DNA of 64,000 bases from Gammaproteobacteria bacterium (GTDB taxonomy: Bacteria; Pseudomonadota; Gammaproteobacteria; S012-40), in assembly GCA_029881255.1 (NCBI GenBank), contig JAOUMY010000003.1, forward strand, positions 395,865 to 459,864, in the 5' to 3' direction. Shown in pieces: positions 48,048 to 55,559 of the stretch. Position numbers and translations under genes: made by a program. Every line of letters begins with the position of its first letter. Within the stretch, counting starts at the first letter, position 1. The notes under the pieces were generated by a model. The model was not told the DNA's origin and searched no databases. It worked only from the letters and a program-made list of their open reading frames with translations.

Positions 48048-48066
48048 CCCCGGCAGGGTACCGGGG
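48048..48066 (-). terminator. Probable terminator of the small exported protein gene
   Basis: A GC-rich 6-bp stem CCCCGG / CCGGGG with a 7-base loop lies about 20 bases after the stop of the minus-strand gene 48086-48511. It is followed on that strand by TTTATATG, a weak U-tract. Confidence 0.6.
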
Positions 48067-48085
48067 CTGTTTTGAATATCTGAAT

Positions 48086-48511
48086 TTAGTGTGTTGCTAC
48101 AGCCGCAAAATCGTTAAGGGTTCTGGTGATATTGTCGGCCTCATGACCACACTCAATCACGCCAAACGAATTCACAGGGGTATCAGGAATCTGATAGAAC
48201 ACGACGACCTCACCGTTGCCATTCTGTCGTATGAGTGTTTGCAACGGTTCATCTTTGCGCATGCCTTTATGACACTCACCGATACGCGTCCCATAAAACG
48301 GGTTGGCGAAAACCACTTTGGCCTCGGGCTTGCCCGTGATGGGATTGGTGGCAACTTCTTTACGAAACACCTGGACACCGGCTTTTTGTAGGCCTGCGAT
48401 ATAGCGCTCCAGGGTTTGATCCACCGAATATCGGCTTTCCAGCTCCGCTTCTCTGGCTTCCACCGACGTGGCTAACAATCCTAATAGAATAAAAAATAAG
48501 TGTTTTGGCAT
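48086..48511 (-). CDS. Small periplasmic protein of unknown function
   Basis: A 141-residue protein with a clear signal peptide (MPKHLFFILLGLLATSVEA). The mature part is about 120 residues and has a helical start (ELESRYSVDQTLERYIAGLQKAG), then beta-like segments with two cysteines (IGECHKG and VIECGHEAD). It has no recognised family. The spacing of the two cysteines could allow a disulfide. It is a single gene upstream of the pan operon's 3' end, with a probable terminator after it. Confidence 0.65.
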   Translation of the reverse strand: MPKHLFFILLGLLATSVEAREAELESRYSVDQTLERYIAGLQKAGVQVFRKEVATNPITGKPEAKVVFANPFYGTRIGECHKGMRKDEPLQTLIRQNGNGEVVVFYQIPDTPVNSFGVIECGHEADNITRTLNDFAAVATH

Positions 48512-48629
48512 AAACGACCTCCCATTTCACTGATTCTTGTTGTTGGGAATCTCAGATTCAACCTCTCAAAAAGCAGACAGCTGCACAAACAACTGTTTTC
48601 CCGCTTTCGGGTGCAACCAGATTTTTGAA

Positions 48630-49025
48630 TTATTCAGAGACTCCACAGGCAACCTGCACCGGAATATGATCACGTTGGCCGGTCACGCGGTTGTCAGCAT
48701 CAAGATAGACCATATTGGGCTTGAAATGCAAAACCTCGCTCTCCTCCAGCTCCGCATAGGCGCAAATAATGATGCGATCGCCGGGGGTGGCCTTATGGGC
48801 CGCCGCGCCATTGATGGAAATAATGCGTGAACCATGCTCCGCGCGGATGGCATAGGTGATAAACCGCTCGCCATTGCTTACGTTATAGATGTGTATCTGC
48901 TCGTATTCCATGATGCCGGCCAGATCGAGCAAATCGCCATCGATCGCACAAGAACCCTCGTAGTCGAGTTCGGCGTGGGTTACACAGGCACGGTGTAACT
49001 TGGTCTTGAGCATGTGAAGTCGCAT
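48630..49025 (-). CDS. panD: Aspartate 1-decarboxylase proenzyme
   Basis: A 131-residue pyruvoyl-dependent enzyme making beta-alanine from aspartate for pantothenate. The self-cleavage site Gly24-Ser25 in DYEGSCAID is present, together with [17 protein letters not shown] just before it. Substrate-binding Tyr and Arg positions lie in [19 protein letters not shown]. The start at 49025 is kept because it puts the cleavage at Gly24-Ser25 exactly as in E. coli PanD, and GGAAAG precedes it. It is the last gene of the pcnB-folK-panB-panC-panD operon, 41 bases after panC. Confidence 0.97.
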   Translation of the reverse strand: MRLHMLKTKLHRACVTHAELDYEGSCAIDGDLLDLAGIMEYEQIHIYNVSNGERFITYAIRAEHGSRIISINGAAAHKATPGDRIIICAYAELEESEVLHFKPNMVYLDADNRVTGQRDHIPVQVACGVSE

Positions 49026-49066
49026 CTGCTTTCCGAGTATCCTGAAAAAGGCGTAAGTATGCCTAT

Positions 49067-49933
49067 TTAGGCCTGTATCTTCAACGACAGGCGCAGGTTG
49101 TCGATGAGGCGGGTATTACCCAGTTTTGCCGCCGCCAGCAGGACAAGCTCCTGTTCTTGTCCGCGCGCGCTCACAGTTTGCAAGGTTTCTGCCGATCGCA
49201 GCTCAAAATACTCGGGTTTGAGTCCACGATTCGCTATATCGCTCAGCGAGTTAGCCAGAATTTGCTCGATCGGTGTGTCACTTTCTTTGATCGACTCACT
49301 CGCACTACGCAAGGTCTGAAAAATTATTTCCGCCACATGGCGCTGTTCCTCGCTCAAATACCCGTTGCGGGAACTCATGGCCAGCCCCGATTTCTCCCGA
49401 TGCGTGGGCATACCAACAATTTCCACTGGCATAAACAAATCTTCCGCCATGCGGCGAATCAGGAAGAGCTGTTGGAAATCCTTCTCGCCGAACACCGCCA
49501 CATCGGGCTGGACTATAGTGAAAAGCTTGGCCACGACGGTGGTTACGCCCTGAAAATGTCCTGGTCGGGAAGCGCCACACAAGATATCACCAAGAGAGGG
49601 CACATATACCTGGGTGGAAACTTCCTTGCCGGCGGGATACATGGCCTGCGTGTCTGGAAAAAAAATGGCATCCACACCAAATGGTGCGAGTTTGTCGCGG
49701 TCCTGTTCAAAGGTCCGCGGATATTTATCGAAATCCTCGCCCGCGGAAAACTGCAGTGGATTAACAAAGATGCTGACTACGACTCTGGCACATCTGCGCC
49801 TGGCCTCTTCCACCAGACTCAAATGTCCATCGTGAAGATTTCCCATCGTCGGCACAAAACCAAGAATCTGCCCTCTGGCCTTTTGCTCCAGCGACCACGA
49901 CTGCATGGATAGTGGGTCTTGCAGAATTTCCAT
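49067..49933 (-). CDS. panC: Pantothenate synthetase (pantoate-beta-alanine ligase)
   Basis: A 288-residue ATP-dependent enzyme that condenses pantoate with beta-alanine to pantothenate. The HIGH-class nucleotidyltransferase signature [20 protein letters not shown] is intact, and [11 protein letters not shown] and [14 protein letters not shown] follow. A C-terminal KMSKS-like region ([13 protein letters not shown]) is visible as [13 protein letters not shown]. Its start codon abuts the panB stop with no gap, giving tight coupling. Both its beta-alanine supplier (panD) and its pantoate pathway gene (panB) are neighbours. Confidence 0.97.
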   Translation of the reverse strand: MEILQDPLSMQSWSLEQKARGQILGFVPTMGNLHDGHLSLVEEARRRCARVVVSIFVNPLQFSAGEDFDKYPRTFEQDRDKLAPFGVDAIFFPDTQAMYPAGKEVSTQVYVPSLGDILCGASRPGHFQGVTTVVAKLFTIVQPDVAVFGEKDFQQLFLIRRMAEDLFMPVEIVGMPTHREKSGLAMSSRNGYLSEEQRHVAEIIFQTLRSASESIKESDTPIEQILANSLSDIANRGLKPEYFELRSAETLQTVSARGQEQELVLLAAAKLGNTRLIDNLRLSLKIQA

Positions 49934-50728
49934 TTAGGCCTGAAAGCTGTGTTCTACCGAAGGAAATTCACCGCTTTTTACCGCGTCCCGATAAGCACAA
50001 ACAGCCTGTTCAATGCTGTCACAACCTTGCAGGAAATCCTTAACGAACTTGGCGCGCTTGCCACGCGTGATACCGAGCAAATCATAAATCACCAGCACCT
50101 GGCCATCGCAGCCCGCACCGGCACCTATGCCTATCGTCGGAATCGACAGGTTACGCGTGATCTCCTGGGCGAGCGTGGCAGGAACGCACTCCAGCACAAT
50201 AATATCAGCGCCTGCTTGCTCTAGTGCATGGGCATCTTCCACCAATTTTATGGCCTGATGCGAATCTTTGCCCTGCACGCGATAACCGCCGAGCTTGTTC
50301 ACCGATTGCGGTTGCAGACCAATATGGCCACACACTGGCACGCCTCTCTGCGCCAGCCCCGTCACAATTTCCAGGGTAAAGCTTTGTGCGCCTTCCAACT
50401 TGATACAGGTGGCGCCGGCTTTAACCAATTGTCCGGCGTTCAACAAAGCGGATTCAACTGAGGCATCCGCCATGAAAGGCATATCGGCAATGAGAAAGCT
50501 GGCGGGTGCCCCACGTCTGACCAATGAGGTGTGATACACCATGTCTTCAATCGTTACAGGCAAGGTGGAAGTATGGCCCTGCAGCACCATGCCCAATGAA
50601 TCACCTACCAGTATGGCGTCGATACCGGCGCTCTCTTCAATCGCGGCAAAGCTCGCGTCGTAAGCGGTCAAGCAGGTAATCTTTTCACCTGCCTGTTTCT
50701 TCTCGCGCAACTTGATTGTCGTCATCAT
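49934..50728 (-). CDS. panB: 3-methyl-2-oxobutanoate hydroxymethyltransferase
   Basis: A 264-residue TIM-barrel enzyme, the same length as E. coli PanB. It transfers a hydroxymethyl group from methylene-tetrahydrofolate to ketoisovalerate, the first step of pantoate synthesis. The motifs CLTAYDASFA, VGDSLGMVLQGHTSTLPVT, and KLEGAQSF with GHIGLQPQSVN contain the metal-binding Asp and Glu residues. I chose the ATG at 50728 because it overlaps the folK stop as ATGA. An in-frame upstream start at 50770 would lie inside folK. Substrate use of folate links it to the adjacent folK. Confidence 0.97.
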   Translation of the reverse strand: MMTTIKLREKKQAGEKITCLTAYDASFAAIEESAGIDAILVGDSLGMVLQGHTSTLPVTIEDMVYHTSLVRRGAPASFLIADMPFMADASVESALLNAGQLVKAGATCIKLEGAQSFTLEIVTGLAQRGVPVCGHIGLQPQSVNKLGGYRVQGKDSHQAIKLVEDAHALEQAGADIIVLECVPATLAQEITRNLSIPTIGIGAGAGCDGQVLVIYDLLGITRGKRAKFVKDFLQGCDSIEQAVCAYRDAVKSGEFPSVEHSFQA

Positions 50729-51225
50729 ATTAGCGGCTCCATTTGCCTTTCCAAACCTCTGTCCTCGCAAGCCTGTTTAAGCTCGCGGACTGTCCCTAAC
50801 AAGGGCACCTGAAAATCCGGCGCAATATCATTCCAGGGGTACAACACAAAATCTCGTTCAACGATACCTGGATGCGGCACGCTCAGGCGAGAATTTTTGA
50901 TGAGCATGGCATCGAAGGCGAGTATATCAATATCCAGGGTACGTGGCTGCCAACGCTCGGCGGTGCGTACCCGACCAAGTTTTTCTTCCACCGACTGGCA
51001 GGCATCCAGCATCTCCAGTGGCGTTAGTGTGCTTGCGCATTCCACAACCCCATTCACATAATCCGGTTGATCCATGTCTGCCAGAGGGCGACTGCGATAG
51101 ATAGGTGAACATTGAATGATGTTGATTTTAGGATTTGCGGCAAGTTCAGCGAGCGCCCGACGTAATGTCTCGATAGAGTCACCAAGATTGCTGCCTATCC
51201 CCAGGAAAACAGTACTAGCGGACAT
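50725..51225 (-). CDS. folK: 2-amino-4-hydroxy-6-hydroxymethyldihydropteridine pyrophosphokinase
   Basis: A 166-residue HPPK enzyme of folate synthesis that transfers pyrophosphate from ATP to the pterin alcohol. The N-terminal FLGIGSNLGDSIETLRRAL and the conserved PRTLDIDILAFD (metal-binding Asp pair) are intact. Between pcnB and panB it overlaps both: its ATG shares one base with the pcnB TGA, and its own TGA overlaps the panB ATG. The length is normal. Confidence 0.95.
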   Translation of the reverse strand: MSASTVFLGIGSNLGDSIETLRRALAELAANPKINIIQCSPIYRSRPLADMDQPDYVNGVVECASTLTPLEMLDACQSVEEKLGRVRTAERWQPRTLDIDILAFDAMLIKNSRLSVPHPGIVERDFVLYPWNDIAPDFQVPLLGTVRELKQACEDRGLERQMEPLI

Positions 51226-52550
51226 CAGGAGCGACGTCTGCGCTTGCGACGGCGACGCCCCTTATCAAGCCCGGACAGCATTTTTTCGCGCGACTCTTCA
51301 TTGGCGTCATGAAAATTCACCCACCAACTGGCCAGTTCCGCGTCGACATCACCGGCATCCGCGCGTAACAACATAAAATCATAGGCTGCACGGAAGCGTG
51401 GATGCTTTAACAAGCGTAGCGAGCGTTTGGGTGCAGGTTTGGCCAATCTGTCCTGTAATTGCCAGATCTCACGCACGGCTGAATGAAAACGACGAGGAAT
51501 TGCTACACGCAGGCTTTGCCCCGATAGTACCGCGTCAGAAGCGGCAAAAATGGCCTGGCTTTCGCTCATACCTCGTTCCAGATATCGAGCCTTCAGACGG
51601 GATATCGGCCCCCATAGAAACACGGCAAAGATGAATGAGGGCGTAACCGGCTTTCCTTCCTGAACACGTAAATCGGTATTCTGCAGTGCCTTGATGACGA
51701 AGCGATGCATGATTCCGTCATCGTCTGTCTCCAGGCACTCATCAGTTTGTGGAAACAGTTGTACGTACATGCCGTATTTACGCGCGAGAAGAAAGGTGTT
51801 TTCACCGTGGCCGGACAAAAACAATTTGATCACTTCTTCGAACAATCGAGCGGGAGGCACGCCCTCCAATAATGACTGCAGTTTATACAACCACTCTTCA
51901 GTCTCACCTTCGATGTGAAATCCCAACTTGGCGGCAAATCGGATAGCGCGCAACATACGCACTGGATCTTCGCGATAGCGTAATTCCGGGTCGCCGATAA
52001 TGCGTATGCGACGTTCACGCAGATCCTGTACGCCACCGACGTAATCAACGACGGAAAAATCCTGGATATTGTAGAACAGTGAATTAATCGTAAAATCGCG
52101 GCGCCAGGCATCTTCTTCCATCGAGCCGAAAACATTGTCACGCACGATCATGCCATCGACGATTTCACGCTCCTCGTGAGGCTCCTCGCTATCCTGCCCT
52201 CCGCGAAAGGTCGCGACTTCAATGATTTCCTGTCCGAAATGGACGTGGGCCAGGCGGAAACGCCGTCCAATCAGACGGCAATTACGGAACAAGTCCTTAA
52301 CCTGCTCCGGCGTCGCATCGGTGGAAACATCAAAGTCCTTAGGCGTTCGTTCAAGCAATAAATCCCTGACGCCCCCTCCAACCAGAAAGCCTTCGAATCC
52401 GGCATTCTTAAGCCTATACAAGACCTTGAGCGCATTCTCGCTAATTCGCGAACGCGAAATATTATGCTCCCCACGAGTCAGTATTTGTTTGGTGCTGATC
52501 TGGTTTTCCAACATATGTCCACAAGCTGCCGTCTGTATAGCGGCTATCAT
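51225..52550 (-). CDS. pcnB: Poly(A) polymerase I
   Basis: A 441-residue nucleotidyltransferase that adds poly(A) tails to RNA 3' ends. The active-site motif LVGGGVRDLLLERTPKDFDVSTDATPEQ contains the catalytic Asp pair. RRFRLAHVHFG and RRDFTINSLFYNI are as in the family, and a basic C-terminal tail (GRRRRKRRRRS) is typical of PcnB. The true start is uncertain: 52550 gives 441 residues and an in-frame ATG at 52514 gives 429. Neither has a strong ribosome binding site. It is the first gene of the pcnB-folK-panBCD operon. Confidence 0.94.
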   Translation of the reverse strand: MIAAIQTAACGHMLENQISTKQILTRGEHNISRSRISENALKVLYRLKNAGFEGFLVGGGVRDLLLERTPKDFDVSTDATPEQVKDLFRNCRLIGRRFRLAHVHFGQEIIEVATFRGGQDSEEPHEEREIVDGMIVRDNVFGSMEEDAWRRDFTINSLFYNIQDFSVVDYVGGVQDLRERRIRIIGDPELRYREDPVRMLRAIRFAAKLGFHIEGETEEWLYKLQSLLEGVPPARLFEEVIKLFLSGHGENTFLLARKYGMYVQLFPQTDECLETDDDGIMHRFVIKALQNTDLRVQEGKPVTPSFIFAVFLWGPISRLKARYLERGMSESQAIFAASDAVLSGQSLRVAIPRRFHSAVREIWQLQDRLAKPAPKRSLRLLKHPRFRAAYDFMLLRADAGDVDAELASWWVNFHDANEESREKMLSGLDKGRRRRKRRRRS

Positions 52551-52599
52551 AATTTAATAAACAATTAAATCAAACCTTAGCAAGGACCTGGAAGAGAAA

Positions 52600-52935
52600 T
52601 TATAGATAATGCTGTAAAGCTGAGTTGGTGAGTTCAAAGAGGGATTCGATGCTCTTGATGTCTGCCGAAGGGTTTTCCACCGTACCTGCGCGTATATCGT
52701 CTACCAATTTGGCGCACGCTCGGGACAAAGCGGTCGCCCCTATGTTACTACTACTACCCTTTAGCGTGTGGGCTGGCTTTTCCAAGCCAAGGACGTCTCC
52801 CGCACTGAGTGCAGACTTCAATTCGTCTATCCTGACCGGTGCATCATTAAGAAACGTTTGGATAAGAAGGCTGAAATCATCTTCCATGACTTCCCTAAGC
52901 TCTTCGAGTGCCTGTAAGTCCAGCACATTATCCAT
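52600..52935 (-). CDS. Stand-alone Hpt phosphotransfer protein
   Basis: A 111-residue helical protein with the Hpt signature AHTLKGSSSNIGATAL; the phospho-accepting His is the one in PAHTLKGSS, near residue 57. There is no kinase or receiver domain, so it would pass phosphate between partners. It is the last gene of the chemosensory operon, 15 bases after cheB, or the first of a shorter transcript. An Hpt gene at this place suggests an added phosphate sink or a link to hybrid kinases such as those at 20-30 kb, which is inference. Confidence 0.88.
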   Translation of the reverse strand: MDNVLDLQALEELREVMEDDFSLLIQTFLNDAPVRIDELKSALSAGDVLGLEKPAHTLKGSSSNIGATALSRACAKLVDDIRAGTVENPSADIKSIESLFELTNSALQHYL

Positions 52936-52950
52936 AGGCTAAGCGGACTC

Positions 52951-54021
52951 CTACGATTTTTCTGATACAAAATGGAGAATCTTACCGGCTACCTTACCCA
53001 AAGGCAGGATGACATCAACGCCACCTGCTTTAACAGCTTCACCGGGCATTCCCCATACCACGCTTGTATTTTCATCTTGGGCAATCGTTGATGCGCCAGC
53101 CTCTTTCATCTCCCTGAGACCTTCGGCACCGTCATTGCCCATACCAGTTAGTATCACACCGATAGCATTTTTTCCAGCACTCTGAGCGACTGATCGGAAT
53201 AAAACGTCAACTGATGGTCGATGACGATTCACTGGTGGGCCATCGCTGAGCCGACAAATATATCGCGCACCATTTCGCTCAACGATTAAATGTTTACTCC
53301 CTGGCGCGATAAAGGCGTGTCCGGGTAAAATTTGTTGCCCATCTTCCGCTTCACACACAACCATTGCCGATTCCCGATTCATACGCTCAGCAAACGGTCG
53401 ACTAAAATTTTCCGGGATGTGCTGCGTTATCACGATACCAGGCGCGTCAGCTGGCATGCGTTGCAATACTTCCTTAATCGCTTCGGTTCCGCCGGTTGAA
53501 GCGCCTATCGCAATTATTTTGTCCGTCAGCTTGATGTTACGAGGCGGCGCTTTTTTGATGACCGCATCTGCGCTATGTCGTTTTGGCGCATTAAGCATTT
53601 GCAAATCACGCGCCTTGATGTTCGCACCGGCCGCCATTTTAACTTTGGCGCGTATCTCTTCGGCATATTCAGCGAGCTGATGTGCTAAATCAATTTTCGG
53701 CTTGGTGACAAAATCGATTGCGCCATATTCCAATGCTTGCAAAGTAACATCCGCACCCTGCTCCGTCAGAGAAGAAACCATAATGACCGGCATCGGTCTC
53801 AGGCGCATAATATTGCTAAGAAAGGTAACGCCATCCATCTTTGGCATTTCCACATCTAGTGTTAACACGTCAGGATTTAACTTTTTAATTTTGTCTCGCG
53901 CAATAAAAGGGTCCGACGCGGAACCAACCACTTCTATACCCGGGTCGCCTTCTAGCATCTCGGTCAGCATTTGTCTGACCAATGCTGAATCGTCGACAAT
54001 TAGAACTTTTACCTTGCTCAT
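52951..54021 (-). CDS. cheB: Chemotaxis response regulator protein-glutamate methylesterase
   Basis: A 356-residue CheB with a receiver domain (about 1-125) carrying phospho-accepting Asp56 in [13 protein letters not shown] and a C-terminal methylesterase domain (about 165-355). The serine-hydrolase triad is visible as Ser in [11 protein letters not shown], His in [13 protein letters not shown] and Asp in [10 protein letters not shown]. It removes receptor methyl groups and deamidates glutamines when phosphorylated by CheA. It follows cheD by about 20 bases. The likely target is the adjacent soluble receptor, whose QWEEF tail could recruit it. Confidence 0.97.
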   Translation of the reverse strand: MSKVKVLIVDDSALVRQMLTEMLEGDPGIEVVGSASDPFIARDKIKKLNPDVLTLDVEMPKMDGVTFLSNIMRLRPMPVIMVSSLTEQGADVTLQALEYGAIDFVTKPKIDLAHQLAEYAEEIRAKVKMAAGANIKARDLQMLNAPKRHSADAVIKKAPPRNIKLTDKIIAIGASTGGTEAIKEVLQRMPADAPGIVITQHIPENFSRPFAERMNRESAMVVCEAEDGQQILPGHAFIAPGSKHLIVERNGARYICRLSDGPPVNRHRPSVDVLFRSVAQSAGKNAIGVILTGMGNDGAEGLREMKEAGASTIAQDENTSVVWGMPGEAVKAGGVDVILPLGKVAGKILHFVSEKS

Positions 54022-54041
54022 AAACCCTCAGTACGAAATCA

Positions 54042-54683
54042 TCAGAACAGTTCAATATCACCCTGTACAGGTTTCTTGTTGATATCCTGCATATAATCGC
54101 GTTCGCGTGAAACAACGGAGTCGTTGTGCATGGAACGCAAGCGCTTAATATGTGCTTTACCCGTCGCAGGATGGTATACAACCTTTCGTGGATATACATC
54201 GCCAGTGTCTTCTGCGACAAGATTCATACCCTCTGTCGCGATATATTCGTGTGCAAATTCTATATTCCGCAGTCCGATATCCGTCATATTCGTGAGAATT
54301 TTTCCGCCACCAAATATTTTTACTTCCAGATTTTCGCGTTTCCCACCATTCTTGAGTATGGCGTTTATGAGATGTTCCATCGCATAGTTTCCATAGCGCG
54401 CCGCATCAGTCGATTTTCCCAGAGCGGCACTATCATCACCCGACGCCGGCAACATGAAATGATTCATACCACCTACACCTAGCTTCCTATCTCTGATACA
54501 CGCCGAAATACAAGACCCCAAAACAGTTGTAATGATTTCGTCCGAAATTGTTACGTAGTATTGTCCGGGCATAATCTTGGCGCCCCAAAGTCCACGCGTT
54601 TTATCCCAGTAACGATTGATGTGCTCGAATCCGCGCAGGACTCTCGGCATATCATATGTGGGCATAGGTATCATATTGGCCAT
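54042..54683 (-). CDS. cheD: Chemoreceptor glutamine deamidase CheD
   Basis: A 213-residue deamidase that converts receptor glutamines to glutamates. The catalytic Cys58 in TVLGSCISACIRD and His75 in GGMNHFMLP are intact, with the conserved Thr in the region VKIFGGGKIL. The N-terminus is about 40 residues longer than in compact CheD proteins (HINRYWDKTRGLWG). Its ATG shares one base with the cheR stop (TAATG), so translation is coupled. CheD is typical of systems with soluble or F7-like receptors and of Bacillus-type adaptation. Confidence 0.95.
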   Translation of the reverse strand: MANMIPMPTYDMPRVLRGFEHINRYWDKTRGLWGAKIMPGQYYVTISDEIITTVLGSCISACIRDRKLGVGGMNHFMLPASGDDSAALGKSTDAARYGNYAMEHLINAILKNGGKRENLEVKIFGGGKILTNMTDIGLRNIEFAHEYIATEGMNLVAEDTGDVYPRKVVYHPATGKAHIKRLRSMHNDSVVSRERDYMQDINKKPVQGDIELF

Positions 54684-55540
54684 TAGCGAATTCTCTGATA
54701 TATAGTGTTCCCTATCAGATTAAATCGGTCGCTGACTTTGAACATTGACTCTGAATGACCAAGGAATATGTAACCATCGGGACGAAGTATTTCAGCGTAA
54801 CGATCAAACAGGCCACGCTGTGTCTCCTTGTCGAAATAGATCACTACATTACGACAAAAAATCAGATCGAAAGGCCCTTTCATTGGCCAGCCCTTCATCA
54901 GATTGAGCTGGTTGAACGTGATGAGGTCGCCAAGTTCGCGTGCAATACGCACTGTACCAGAGTGATCACCTCGACCTCTTCTGAACCAACGACGTTTACG
55001 CTGATCACTTAAACCGGCAATGCGTTCTTCGTCGTAGACACCGCTCTTACCTTTTGCGAGTACATTGGTATCCAGATCTGTTGCCAGTATTTTCACATCC
55101 CAGGTTGCGATATCCTGAATCGTCTCCTTCAAGGCAATCGCAATTGAATAAGGCTCTTCTCCTGTGGAACAACCTGCCGACCAAATTCGTAATCGACGCG
55201 AGTGCTGATTTGCCTGTATCAAACCCGGAATGGCTACTTTCTTCAAAAATTCGAAATGATGATTTTCGCGAAAGAACGAGGTGAGATTCGTGGTTATTGC
55301 ATTTATGAAATTGACTAACTCGCCGGTCGTATCACCTTGTACAAATTTAAGATAGTCTTTGAACGACCGCATATCGAGTTCTCGTAGCCGCCTCGTGAGG
55401 CGGCCGTATACGAGATTCTTTTTTGCGTCAGAAAGATTTATTCCTGTCTGTTCTTTAACAAACGTCCTTATTTTCGCGAAATCAGACTCCGTGAAGTGAA
55501 ATTCACGGTCCCCGTTAAGGGCGTGTGCTTGATTTGACAT
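54683..55540 (-). CDS. cheR: Chemoreceptor methyltransferase
   Basis: A 285-residue SAM-dependent methyltransferase acting on receptor glutamates. It has an N-terminal CheR-N helical domain (about 10-70) and a catalytic domain containing IWSAGCSTGEEPYSIAIAL, the SAM site. FDLIFCRNVVIYFDKETQ and FLGHSESMFKVSDRF follow. No TPR extension is visible. It lies 19 bases after the receptor gene and just before cheD. The beta-subdomain is present, as is the receptor pentapeptide, so tail-tethered methylation is plausible. Confidence 0.96.
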   Translation of the reverse strand: MSNQAHALNGDREFHFTESDFAKIRTFVKEQTGINLSDAKKNLVYGRLTRRLRELDMRSFKDYLKFVQGDTTGELVNFINAITTNLTSFFRENHHFEFLKKVAIPGLIQANQHSRRLRIWSAGCSTGEEPYSIAIALKETIQDIATWDVKILATDLDTNVLAKGKSGVYDEERIAGLSDQRKRRWFRRGRGDHSGTVRIARELGDLITFNQLNLMKGWPMKGPFDLIFCRNVVIYFDKETQRGLFDRYAEILRPDGYIFLGHSESMFKVSDRFNLIGNTIYQRIR

Positions 55541-55559
55541 TGCATTCTACTCACTTGGA

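Noticed and set aside
49157..49912. 251-codon plus-strand frame opposite panC
   Set aside because: panC is complete and tightly coupled to its neighbours. The antisense frame has no motif and is a product of codon composition.
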